Shown: piece after piece, positions 1 through 5,857 of the stretch
How the letters are laid out: each line of letters starts with the position of its first letter
Numbering within the stretch: the first letter of the stretch is position 1
Origin: Flavobacteriales bacterium
GTDB lineage: Bacteria > Bacteroidota > Bacteroidia > Flavobacteriales_D > Crocinitomicaceae
Direction: 5' to 3'
NCBI GenBank assembly: GCA_018665005.1
Contig: JABJEE010000088.1
Span: 1-5,857, forward strand
Length of the DNA: 5,857 bases
Notes under the pieces: model-generated
The model's database searches: none
The model's input: the letters and a program-made list of their open reading frames with translations, nothing else
Told to the model about the DNA's origin: nothing
Translations under genes and position numbers: made by a program

Positions 1-509
1 ATCAAATGAGTAAAGACTATGCGGTCTTGGTGATGGAAAACCCCGCATTAAATGAAACACTTAAGTCTGAAGCGAAGTATGCGTTAGGGCTTTCATGCTA
101 CCACCTCAAGACATTTAACGAGGCCATGGAGCCTTTGTCCTGGCTCGTTAATAACAATACTACCTTTATGGGTTCTGAAGCACAATTCACCTTGGCTCAA
201 ATTCATTATGAACAAGGTGATTTAGAGTCTTCTAATCTCGAAATACAAGAATTATTGAAGATGAAGCCAAGCTATGACTTTTGGATTGCCAAGGGTCTAA
301 TTTTGAAATCAAAAATATTGGTTCAAGAGGAAGACTTGGTTCAGGCAGAGCAAAATTTAAATGCGGTAATAGAACATTACCCAATTTCGGATGATGGTAT
401 TCTTCAGGAAGCTACGGAATTAATGGAAAGCATAGAAATATTAAAAAATACATCTTCAGAAAGTACAGAGGAAGACAATGAAACAAAAATTGAAATAGAT
501 GAAGATTAA
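1..509 (+). CDS. TPR-repeat protein, C-terminal part (5' end outside window)
   Basis: This is the C-terminal end of a tetratricopeptide-repeat protein. The frame is open to the left edge (codon CAA at 3-5 precedes the ATG at 6-8), so that ATG is probably internal and the real start lies upstream. Counting from it, three helical-pair repeats are visible at about residues 19-52, 55-90 and 93-127. They show the usual A..LG..Y....F..A and A...LA.IHYEQGD patterns. The protein ends in a low-complexity acidic tail rich in Glu and Asp (about 148-167). TPRs are protein-binding scaffolds, so no enzymatic role is implied. The stop overlaps the start of the outer-membrane barrel gene by 11 nt, suggesting translational coupling and a shared envelope function. 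From memory, long TPR proteins precede such barrel genes in other Bacteroidota, which suggests that most of this protein is missing here. The repeat assignment is solid; the specific role is unknown. Confidence 0.85.
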   Translation, partial: QMSKDYAVLVMENPALNETLKSEAKYALGLSCYHLKTFNEAMEPLSWLVNNNTTFMGSEAQFTLAQIHYEQGDLESSNLEIQELLKMKPSYDFWIAKGLILKSKILVQEEDLVQAEQNLNAVIEHYPISDDGILQEATELMESIEILKNTSSESTEEDNETKIEIDED

Positions 510-2229
510 ACAACCATGGCTCGTGTTATTTTGGTTTCTGTCTGTAACGATAATAGGTTATAGTCAGCCCCCCGATGTGACCATCGATGGTAGAGGTAGT
601 AGAGTTGTTGAGCCATCCTTTAGAATTACAACTTTACCAGGTATTATTGATTCTGTCAAACCATCTACGGTCCCCTCTTATCCTCTACTGGTATTTCAGC
701 AGCCCACAAAGATTGATCTCGATCAGATAAAAGCAGCAGAGATAGAAACCAGTGATAAGTTGAAACAATTGTATCCGTTTTATGCTAAGGTAGGCATGGG
801 ATCCGGAGTTATGCCTTTGGGCCAGATCGTGTATAATTCTACCCGTTCAAAAGGATATCATTATGGGGTAACACTTGATCATATAAGTTCATTTGCACGC
901 ATAAAAGACCGAGATGGTATTGATTATGCCCCTGCGAATTATGATAGAACGATGGGCTCGATTTATGGTAAAGTGATCAACAATAGATACAATTTGCGTG
1001 GCCAAATAGATTATATAAACAATGGTTTTCATTATTATGGAATACCAAATGATACAATAGAAAAGGATCAAATTCGTCAACGTATTCAGAGTTTAGGTGG
1101 ATCATTTAACTACACCTCTGATTTTGGAGAAATGGAAATCATGAATTATTCAGTCGATCTGGATTACAAATATTCATTTTCAAAGTCGCCCTTCGAAGAT
1201 TCTTTATCTGAATGGAAAGCGCAGGAGCACAATTTGAATTTTAAAACCAAGGGTTGGTATAAGTATCGAAGCGAAACCTTTTATGCCACTCTTGGAGCCC
1301 GATATAACCATTATCAATTCGGAATAGAAGACGAAATATTATTGCCTTCCTCCATAGGTAGATTAACGACCAATACCATAATAGATTTGAAGCCTGGCGT
1401 TTTAACTCAATTAATGGATAATAAATTCAAAGTAGATGTTGGTTTCGCATTGGCTTTGGATCTTGCCGAAGAGAACAAATTTTATATTTATCCCCAAGCA
1501 GAAATTAAATATTCTTTGTTTAACGATATTTTCATTCCTTTTGCAGGAATAGGTGGTGGATTAACGCAGAATACTCTAACAGGGCTTTCGTCCATTAATC
1601 AATTCATGAACACCTCTGTTTCGCTTCAAAATGAAAACAATCCTTATGACATATATGGAGGGGTAAAAGGCACCTTGAGTAAACGAATGGGATTTAATGT
1701 AAATGCCAGCTTCAAAAAAATCACAAATAAAGCTTTCTTTAGAATAGATACGTTAAGCGTATACAACAATACTTTTGAAGTGATTTATGATAGCTTAAAT
1801 CAAACAAGTATTGAAGCGTCGATTTTCTATCAGCTCGATGAGAAATTAAAAATTGATGGTCTTGCCAGGTATAATAGCTATGAGTTAATGAATTATGCTT
1901 TTGCACCAAATCTACCGGTACTTGAATTTCAGCTACGAGGGACATATAATTTATTTGATAAATTCATTTTAAACTTGAATGGAAGAATAGAGACCGGAAG
2001 GAAAGCCATCGTTTATGATTCAGAAGATGATGTGATAGAAGAAGATGGACAGTATTATATCAATTTAGGACCTATTGTTGATTTTAATTTTGGAGTAGAG
2101 TATAAATATAACAAACGCATTACAGCATTTTTGCAATTCAATAATATGTTTTCTCAGAGATATTATTCCTGGTACAATTACCCTGTTCAACCCATACAGG
2201 TAATGGGAGGCGTATCTTTCAGATTCTAG
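499..2229 (+). CDS. outer-membrane beta-barrel protein (TonB-receptor-like, no plug seen)
   Basis: This is a predicted outer-membrane beta-barrel protein of 576 residues. Residues 1-22 form a signal peptide (basic MKIK, hydrophobic core, probable signal peptidase I cleavage in GYS/Q). Residues 24-90 are a Pro-rich, probably periplasmic or unstructured segment. From about residue 93 (YPFYAKVGMGSG) to the end, the sequence alternates polar and hydrophobic residues, is rich in Tyr, Phe and Asn, and has turn-like breaks, as expected of many transmembrane strands. It finishes with GGVSFRF, the terminal Phe typical of proteins inserted by the BAM machinery. No TonB box or roughly 130-residue plug domain is evident, so a 'TonB-dependent receptor' label, common for relatives, may be misleading. 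The start lies inside the preceding TPR gene, with an A-rich stretch rather than a Shine-Dalgarno upstream. The substrate is unknown; partnership with the TPR protein is inferred from the overlap. Confidence 0.85.
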   Translation: MKIKQPWLVLFWFLSVTIIGYSQPPDVTIDGRGSRVVEPSFRITTLPGIIDSVKPSTVPSYPLLVFQQPTKIDLDQIKAAEIETSDKLKQLYPFYAKVGMGSGVMPLGQIVYNSTRSKGYHYGVTLDHISSFARIKDRDGIDYAPANYDRTMGSIYGKVINNRYNLRGQIDYINNGFHYYGIPNDTIEKDQIRQRIQSLGGSFNYTSDFGEMEIMNYSVDLDYKYSFSKSPFEDSLSEWKAQEHNLNFKTKGWYKYRSETFYATLGARYNHYQFGIEDEILLPSSIGRLTTNTIIDLKPGVLTQLMDNKFKVDVGFALALDLAEENKFYIYPQAEIKYSLFNDIFIPFAGIGGGLTQNTLTGLSSINQFMNTSVSLQNENNPYDIYGGVKGTLSKRMGFNVNASFKKITNKAFFRIDTLSVYNNTFEVIYDSLNQTSIEASIFYQLDEKLKIDGLARYNSYELMNYAFAPNLPVLEFQLRGTYNLFDKFILNLNGRIETGRKAIVYDSEDDVIEEDGQYYINLGPIVDFNFGVEYKYNKRITAFLQFNNMFSQRYYSWYNYPVQPIQVMGGVSFRF

Positions 2230-2230
2230 C

Positions 2231-3259
2231 ATGATCACACAAGCCGTTGTTTTAAAAAGTAAAGGAAAGTCTAAAGAGGCATTTGAAATCAAAGAGGTTG
2301 AGTTGCCTAGCCTTAACTCTGATCAGATCCTAATTAAAAATGAAGCCTTTGGTCTAAACTATGCTGATGTCATGGCCCGAAATGGGTTATATAAAGACGC
2401 TCCACCAATGCCATGTGTAATAGGGTATGAATCCGTAGGGATAGTTGAAGATGTTGGAAGTGAAGTCGATCAATCCATTTTAGGAAAAAGAGTCCTTGCG
2501 TTTTGTAGATTTGGAGCGTATGGGAAGCATGTCGTTACCAAAGCTAATGCTGCATTTGAAATAGGAGATTTACCAAGTGAAGAAGTCTTGGCCCTATGCA
2601 CACAAGCGGTAACCGCTTATTATATGACGGACATCTTGTCTCCTATTCGAAAAGGGGATAAAGTTCTTGTACATGCAGCAGCTGGAGGAGTAGGAACCTT
2701 ATTAATTCAGCTTGCAAAGCGAAAAGGGGCAATCGTAATAGCCAAAGTCGGAAATGAAAAAAAGGTTGATCTCGTTAAGGAATTAGGTGCTGACCATGTT
2801 ATTAATTACAGAGCAAATGATTATTCCACAGAGTTAAGTAATATTCTGAAAGGGAGTACCATAGACATTTCTTATAATGCCGTTGGAGGAGCCACCTTTA
2901 AAAAAGACTGGAAGCATCTTGGTCCAGGAGGACGACTATTTATATTCGGGGGAGCAGCTCTTTCTGGAGGTAAATTTGGCTTACTATCAGGGCTGAACTT
3001 TTTAAGAAAAATGGGGTTGATTATTCCCGCAGGATTAATGATGAGCTCACGAAGTATTTTGGGTGTCAACATGTTGAAAATAGCCGATCATCAGCCAATG
3101 ATAATGAATGAGGCTTTGAAAGAAACCATTGAGCTCTATAAAAGTAAAAAACTAAAAGTTTGTGTTGGCGGTGTTTATTCCGTTTCTGAAATTGATAAGG
3201 CTCATGATTTACTCGAAAGCGGAAATTCTACCGGTAAAATTTCAGTAAAATGGGTTTAA
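2231..3259 (+). CDS. zinc-independent quinone oxidoreductase, VAT-1-like MDR family
   Basis: This is a medium-chain dehydrogenase/reductase of the NAD(P)H:quinone oxidoreductase / VAT-1-like branch, 342 residues and full length for the family. The N-terminal GroES-like domain carries GLNYADVMARNGLY (41-54) and the glycine-rich PCVIGYESVGIVEDVG (61-76). The Rossmann domain begins near 141, with the nucleotide-binding AAGGVG at 150-155 inside VHAAAGGVGTLLIQLAK, then GADHVINY (186-193) and the NAVGG segment (216-220). The Cys/His ligands of the catalytic and structural zinc sites are not apparent, as expected for QOR-type enzymes. The stretch MMSSRSILGVNML (270-282) resembles the corresponding VAT-1-type region. 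Family members reduce quinones or enone-type carbonyls using NADPH in the cytoplasm; the substrate here is unknown. The ATG follows the barrel gene's stop by one base, so it is probably cotranscribed. A functional link to the envelope genes is not evident. Confidence 0.93.
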   Translation: MITQAVVLKSKGKSKEAFEIKEVELPSLNSDQILIKNEAFGLNYADVMARNGLYKDAPPMPCVIGYESVGIVEDVGSEVDQSILGKRVLAFCRFGAYGKHVVTKANAAFEIGDLPSEEVLALCTQAVTAYYMTDILSPIRKGDKVLVHAAAGGVGTLLIQLAKRKGAIVIAKVGNEKKVDLVKELGADHVINYRANDYSTELSNILKGSTIDISYNAVGGATFKKDWKHLGPGGRLFIFGGAALSGGKFGLLSGLNFLRKMGLIIPAGLMMSSRSILGVNMLKIADHQPMIMNEALKETIELYKSKKLKVCVGGVYSVSEIDKAHDLLESGNSTGKISVKWV

Positions 3260-3501
3260 TTACGCTTTGCGAAAACTCTAATAAAAATCCTCTTAATTTG
3301 TTCTCTGAATAGAAACATGAGAATCAAGTAAGGCATTACCATTAAAAATAATATTCCAATATTAATATTACTTCCAAAGCTGGACTCCTCTAAATCACTA
3401 CCCTGCTCAGATAACAGTTTACATTGTGAGCATCCTTGTGAGAATGTATTACAGCTCCAAATGAAAATAAAGCAAAGTGTCAGTGTGATTTTATTTCGCA
3501 T
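3256..3501 (-). CDS. small exported CxxC membrane protein, function unknown
   Basis: This 81-residue protein has the architecture of a real gene rather than a shadow. An N-terminal signal peptide (MRNK, then a hydrophobic core to about 20) has a plausible signal peptidase I site at FS/QG. Next come a CxxC pair (Cys24 and Cys27 in GCSQCK), a short acidic/Ser linker (31-44), one transmembrane helix (about 45-65, containing MPYLI) and a basic tail (R66, K70, R71, R75, K79, R80). By the positive-inside rule the CxxC would face the periplasm and the tail the cytoplasm. From memory, small Bacteroidota proteins with a C-x-x-C-[KR] motif followed by a YLM..PY membrane helix are common and uncharacterised; this looks like one. 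A good promoter candidate lies just upstream. Its stop overlaps the oxidoreductase stop by 4 nt. A lipoprotein reading with Cys17 is possible, but Trp at -2 makes a poor lipobox. Redox or metal binding is only a guess. Confidence 0.8.
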   Translation of the reverse strand: MRNKITLTLCFIFIWSCNTFSQGCSQCKLLSEQGSDLEESSFGSNINIGILFLMVMPYLILMFLFREQIKRIFIRVFAKRN

Positions 3502-3524
3502 GATTGATGTTAAAAATTACATTA

Positions 3525-3554
3525 CAAATTTAAGAATTAATTAAGCAACACAAA
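3525..3554 (-). promoter_or_regulatory. Bacteroidota-type promoter for the small CxxC gene
   Basis: Read on the minus strand, TAAATTTG (3532 down to 3525) matches the Bacteroidota -7 consensus TAnnTTTG. A TTTG at 3554-3551 sits 18 bp upstream, as a -33 element should. Transcription would begin near 3518-3520, leaving a leader of roughly 17-19 nt before the ATG at 3501. The consensus is established for this phylum; the assignment here is by motif match only. Confidence 0.6.
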
Positions 3555-3560
3555 AACCAT

Positions 3561-3568
3561 TACTTTTG
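3561..3568 (+). promoter_or_regulatory. -7 promoter element for the TPR lipoprotein operon
   Basis: TACTTTTG matches the Bacteroidota -7 element TAnnTTTG exactly at its fixed positions. No TTG-type -33 element is visible at the right distance upstream (around 3537-3544 the sequence is TTAATTAA), so it may be weak or depend on an activator. A start about 5-7 nt downstream would fall at 3573-3575, on or next to the ATG at 3574, predicting a leaderless message. Confidence 0.5.
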
Positions 3569-3573
3569 TGCTG

Positions 3574-4707
3574 ATGAATAACAAAGTTGTTTTCTTTTTG
3601 ATGTTTTTTTTATTGCTTTACGCTTGTTCAGTTGAGGAAGAAAAGAATGACAATAAAACATTTATTGCAAAGGCTGGATTGGCTAATGAATATGAGACTT
3701 CAAGGCAAACTTTAGACGCCGAGATTTCTAAAAACGCTGATAATATTACTGCTTTAATTGCGCGAGGAAATTTGGCGTTGGAGAACTATGATTTTTCAAA
3801 TGCATTTTCAGATGCGGCTCGTGCTTTTCGATTAGATAGTAATAATTTTCAATCGAGATTACTTTATGCAAGGTCACTGATAAACAGGCCGACGAGTACA
3901 GAAAATGACAAAATCGTTGCCCAAAGACATTTTTTAAAACTCGTAAATGAAAACGCAAATAACCTTGATGCCATCGTCGGGTTGGCGAACACCTACGCGC
4001 TTCTTCAGGATTTTGAAAATGCAAACATTTGGATAGAAAAAGCTTTAAAAATAGACTCGAAATGTATAGATGCCTATCGTTTAAAGGGGAGTATTTTTAA
4101 AATCAGGTACTATGCAGTGATTGAAGACTCTGATTCAAAAAAGTTTGCTGAGGCTTTATTTGATAGCACGATAAACACCTATTCGTACATTACACAGATT
4201 GATCCAGAGTACCATGTGGCCTATATGCATTTAGGGCTATTATTTGATCAGAGAAATGATCCTTTATGCTTGGACCATTACCTATCCGCTGTTCAAGTTC
4301 AACCAGAAAATTTGGATTATAAATACGCTCTAGCTTATGCCTACGGTGAATTCGGAAAAGAGCGTGAAGCCATGAGAGTCTATGCGGAAATGATACAACA
4401 GGATGATACTTTTTATGAGGCATATTGTCAGACAGGTCAAATTTTACAATTTAAATATTACGAGTTAGACAGTGCCTTGTATTACTACTCGCAAGTAGTG
4501 GATAAAGATGAGCACCATTTAGATGCTTATGTGAATATGGGGATTGCCTATCAAGATAAGGGAGATATAACCAACGCCTTAAAGAACTATTCACAGGCCC
4601 TGGCAATTAAGCCTGAAGAAAGGGGAGGGTTGGTGACATTAAATCAATTTAACGAGCAACAAGACATGGCAAGAAATCGTGCCAAAGAATTGAAAAATAA
4701 GTTGTGA
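3574..4707 (+). CDS. TPR-repeat lipoprotein
   Basis: This is a predicted lipoprotein built almost entirely of tetratricopeptide repeats, 377 residues from the ATG at 3574. The signal peptide has Lys4, a strongly hydrophobic core and the lipobox LYAC, making Cys18 the lipidated residue. CSVEEEK follows, an acidic run that may act as a surface-export signal. TPR units are seen at about 57-90, 131-163, 213-246, 247-279, 281-314 and 316-349, the last being near-canonical (AYVNMGIAYQDKGDITNALKNYSQAL). The stretch 165-211 looks like a repeat widened by an insertion. A GTG at 3568 also opens the frame, but it overlaps the -7 promoter element and adds nothing useful. ATG 3601 would lose the positive charge before the hydrophobic core. 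The stop overlaps the next gene's GTG, so the two are coupled. TPRs imply protein binding at the envelope; partner and pathway are unknown. Confidence 0.88.
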   Translation: MNNKVVFFLMFFLLLYACSVEEEKNDNKTFIAKAGLANEYETSRQTLDAEISKNADNITALIARGNLALENYDFSNAFSDAARAFRLDSNNFQSRLLYARSLINRPTSTENDKIVAQRHFLKLVNENANNLDAIVGLANTYALLQDFENANIWIEKALKIDSKCIDAYRLKGSIFKIRYYAVIEDSDSKKFAEALFDSTINTYSYITQIDPEYHVAYMHLGLLFDQRNDPLCLDHYLSAVQVQPENLDYKYALAYAYGEFGKEREAMRVYAEMIQQDDTFYEAYCQTGQILQFKYYELDSALYYYSQVVDKDEHHLDAYVNMGIAYQDKGDITNALKNYSQALAIKPEERGGLVTLNQFNEQQDMARNRAKELKNKL

Positions 4708-5279
4708 AAAAAATAGAAATCTTTAGTGCTTTATTGGGAGACGTCGCTCTTCCTTTGATTGGCTTTTTATTTTGGGATTGGGGATTCTATTTCATTTCGT
4801 TATTCTTCCTATTTGATTTGCTTTTTAGAACTCTTTTCATCAAAAGACGCCTAAAACCTATTGATGAATTAAAAAACAGGCGTGCAATCATTTTTAAAGC
4901 TTTCCTTTTTACATTTCTTGAGGTGATACTGATACATTGTATTGTCGTTGGTGCATTTCCTCATACAAATATTGGAGATTCCTTTATTTATTTTTTGACC
5001 TATGAGGAGATGGGCATAGCACAAGGGGTCGTGCTCTTACCTCTCCTTTTATTAAATGAAGTAATGAAGATTCGAAATGAAAACAAAATGGGAATCCCAT
5101 ACTCTGTAAGAGCCCAGGTTCTTTCAAATAATCAAGATCTACAACGATATAGAATCTTAATGTGGGTGTTGATTTATTTATTAGTACTCTTTTTTCCTGT
5201 TCCTGAAATCTTCTTGATTATGGCCTTTTTTATCTTTTTAACGGCCCAACCATTTCTTGTATTTAGAAATATCAAGTGA
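4704..5279 (+). CDS. polytopic inner-membrane protein, function unknown
   Basis: I do not recognise this 191-residue protein. It is strongly hydrophobic, with probable membrane helices at about 7-23, 27-46, 62-84, 104-118, 150-165 and 168-186. A basic loop lies between helices 2 and 3 (KRRLK at 47-51, KNRR at 57-60), and a longer hydrophilic loop at 121-149 precedes the last pair. By the positive-inside rule those loops should be cytoplasmic. There is no cleavable signal peptide and no clear catalytic motif. The start is a GTG overlapping the TPR lipoprotein stop in the sequence GTGA. No in-frame ATG is better placed, and the resulting MKKIEIF N-terminus is sensible. The overlap means it is almost certainly cotranscribed and translationally coupled with the lipoprotein, so the two may act together. 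The reading frame is convincing; the function is open. Confidence 0.8.
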   Translation: MKKIEIFSALLGDVALPLIGFLFWDWGFYFISLFFLFDLLFRTLFIKRRLKPIDELKNRRAIIFKAFLFTFLEVILIHCIVVGAFPHTNIGDSFIYFLTYEEMGIAQGVVLLPLLLLNEVMKIRNENKMGIPYSVRAQVLSNNQDLQRYRILMWVLIYLLVLFFPVPEIFLIMAFFIFLTAQPFLVFRNIK

Positions 5280-5316
5280 CGCTCCATTTTTAAGACAAAT
5301 TAGATGAAATTTTCCC

Positions 5317-5324
5317 TATTTTTG
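5317..5324 (+). promoter_or_regulatory. -7 promoter element before the acyl-CoA carboxylase gene
   Basis: TATTTTTG matches the Bacteroidota -7 consensus TAnnTTTG. It lies in the 62-bp gap after the membrane-protein gene, 17 bp before the carboxylase ATG. Transcription would start near 5329-5331, giving a leader of about 11-13 nt. No TTG-type -33 element is evident. No terminator hairpin is seen in 5280-5316, so read-through from upstream is also possible. Confidence 0.5.
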
Positions 5325-5341
5325 TTCTGTTTCAAATCATT

Positions 5342-5857
5342 ATGGACAATAAAGATCAATTACTAAATAAAAGGGCTAAGGCAAAAGAAGGTGGGGGAGA
5401 GGAAAGGCTCAAAAAACAGCATGCTCAGGGAAAGCTCAGTGCTAGAGAAAGAATCGATGTATTACTTGATTCAGATTCTTTTAACGAAATCGGAGGTTTA
5501 GTAGAGCATCGATCAACTGCTTTTGGTCTCGAAAAACAAAAAATACCCGGAGATGGTGTTGTTACTGGATATGGTACAATTCATGGGAGATTGATTTATG
5601 TTTTTTCACAAGATTTCACAGTTCTTGGAGGGTCTTTATCAGAAACTCATGCGGGAAAAATTTGTCGAATCATGGACTTGGCTTTAAAAAATGGAGCTCC
5701 TTTGATTGGATTAAATGATTCTGGTGGAGCAAGAATTCAGGAAGGGGTTGTGTCATTGGCAGGTTATGCAGATATATTTTACCGAAACACTCGTGCATCT
5801 GGTGTGATACCGCAATTATCCGTTATCATGGGGCCATGTGCAGGTGGAGCTGTTTAC
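5342..5857 (+). CDS. acyl-CoA (propionyl-CoA) carboxylase beta subunit, N-terminal part
   Basis: This is the first 172 residues of a biotin-dependent carboxyltransferase, running off the right edge in frame. The family is about 510-520 residues, so roughly two-thirds is missing. Landmarks are RAKAKEGGGEERLKKQHAQGKLSARERI-type N-terminal helices (11-38), GDGVVTGYGTIHGR (70-83), FSQDFTVLGGSLSETHAGKI (88-107), SGGARIQEG (127-135) and GPCAGGAVY at the edge (164-172). The last Gly-Gly-Ala would supply one oxyanion hole for the acyl-CoA/biotin chemistry. The enzyme transfers carboxyl from carboxybiotin to propionyl- or acetyl-CoA in the cytoplasm, partnering a biotin carboxylase/carrier subunit not present here. 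The closely related methylmalonyl-CoA decarboxylase alpha subunit cannot be excluded from this fragment. The ATG sits just after a promoter-like element and is followed by a normal family N-terminus, with no Shine-Dalgarno. Confidence 0.93.
   Translation, partial: MDNKDQLLNKRAKAKEGGGEERLKKQHAQGKLSARERIDVLLDSDSFNEIGGLVEHRSTAFGLEKQKIPGDGVVTGYGTIHGRLIYVFSQDFTVLGGSLSETHAGKICRIMDLALKNGAPLIGLNDSGGARIQEGVVSLAGYADIFYRNTRASGVIPQLSVIMGPCAGGAVY

Noticed and set aside
6..8. ATG at 6 as the true start of the first TPR gene.
   Set aside because: The frame is open upstream to the edge, the sequence begins in the middle of repeat-type sequence, and no promoter or signal peptide can be seen; more likely an internal Met.
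889..2292. Three minus-strand frames (889-1080, 1739-1945, 2065-2292) opposite the barrel gene.
   Set aside because: They are antisense to a well-supported gene, have no recognisable protein features, and the last runs across the junction of two real genes.
2872..3072. Minus-strand 66-codon frame opposite the oxidoreductase.
   Set aside because: It is Pro-rich low-complexity antisense of a Gly-rich coding region, a typical shadow frame.
3222..3243. Imperfect 22-nt palindrome (GAAATT...AATTTC around TACCGGTA) near the end of the oxidoreductase gene, possible terminator or operator.
   Set aside because: It lies in the coding sequence for the family-typical GNSTGKIS end, has a mismatch and a weak AT-rich stem, and no T-run follows. 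Chance is a sufficient explanation.
3568..3573. GTG at 3568 as the start of the TPR lipoprotein.
   Set aside because: It overlaps the -7 promoter element; the ATG two codons later gives a normal lipoprotein signal peptide.
3746..4423. Two minus-strand frames (3746-4024 and 4190-4423) opposite the TPR lipoprotein gene.
   Set aside because: Their His/Arg-rich composition is the expected antisense of TPR codons. They show no promoter, signal peptide or domain.
5280..5316. Possible terminator after the membrane-protein gene.
   Set aside because: I see no GC-rich inverted repeat followed by a T-run in this short AT-rich stretch.

Overview
The window is typical chromosomal DNA of a Bacteroidota bacterium, probably a marine or free-living Flavobacteriales or Cytophagales relative (the sequence does not resolve further). 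Four things point there. Base composition is AT-rich. No start codon has a clear Shine-Dalgarno sequence. The non-coding gaps carry matches to the Bacteroidota -7 promoter element TAnnTTTG. The encoded proteins are Bacteroidota-style: signal peptides ending in ..YSQ or ..FSQ, TPR proteins, and an outer-membrane barrel ending in Phe.

Layout. At 1-3259, three plus-strand genes are packed as an operon: the C-terminal end of a TPR protein, a 576-residue outer-membrane beta-barrel protein overlapping it by 11 nt, and a VAT-1-like zinc-free quinone oxidoreductase starting 1 nt after the barrel gene. At 3256-3501, a small minus-strand gene encodes an exported CxxC protein with one membrane span; it converges on the oxidoreductase gene with a 4-nt overlap. 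The 72-bp gap at 3502-3573 holds two divergent promoter candidates. At 3574-5279, a TPR lipoprotein and a polytopic membrane protein of unknown function are joined by a 4-nt GTGA overlap. After a 62-bp gap with another -7 element, the window ends inside the beta (carboxyltransferase) subunit of an acyl-CoA carboxylase, most like propionyl-CoA carboxylase (5342 to the edge).

How the genes work together. The first TPR protein and the barrel protein are probably translationally coupled and may act together at the cell envelope. The oxidoreductase looks like a metabolic passenger in that operon. The TPR lipoprotein and the downstream membrane protein form a second envelope pair of unknown role. 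The carboxylase gene looks independently transcribed.

I see no mobile element, CRISPR array, tRNA, rRNA or convincing intrinsic terminator, and no gene-free stretch over 300 bases. The uncharacterised parts worth attention are the small CxxC membrane protein, the TPR lipoprotein/membrane protein pair with a probable leaderless start, and the interlocked divergent promoters. None of these amounts to a demonstrated new system.
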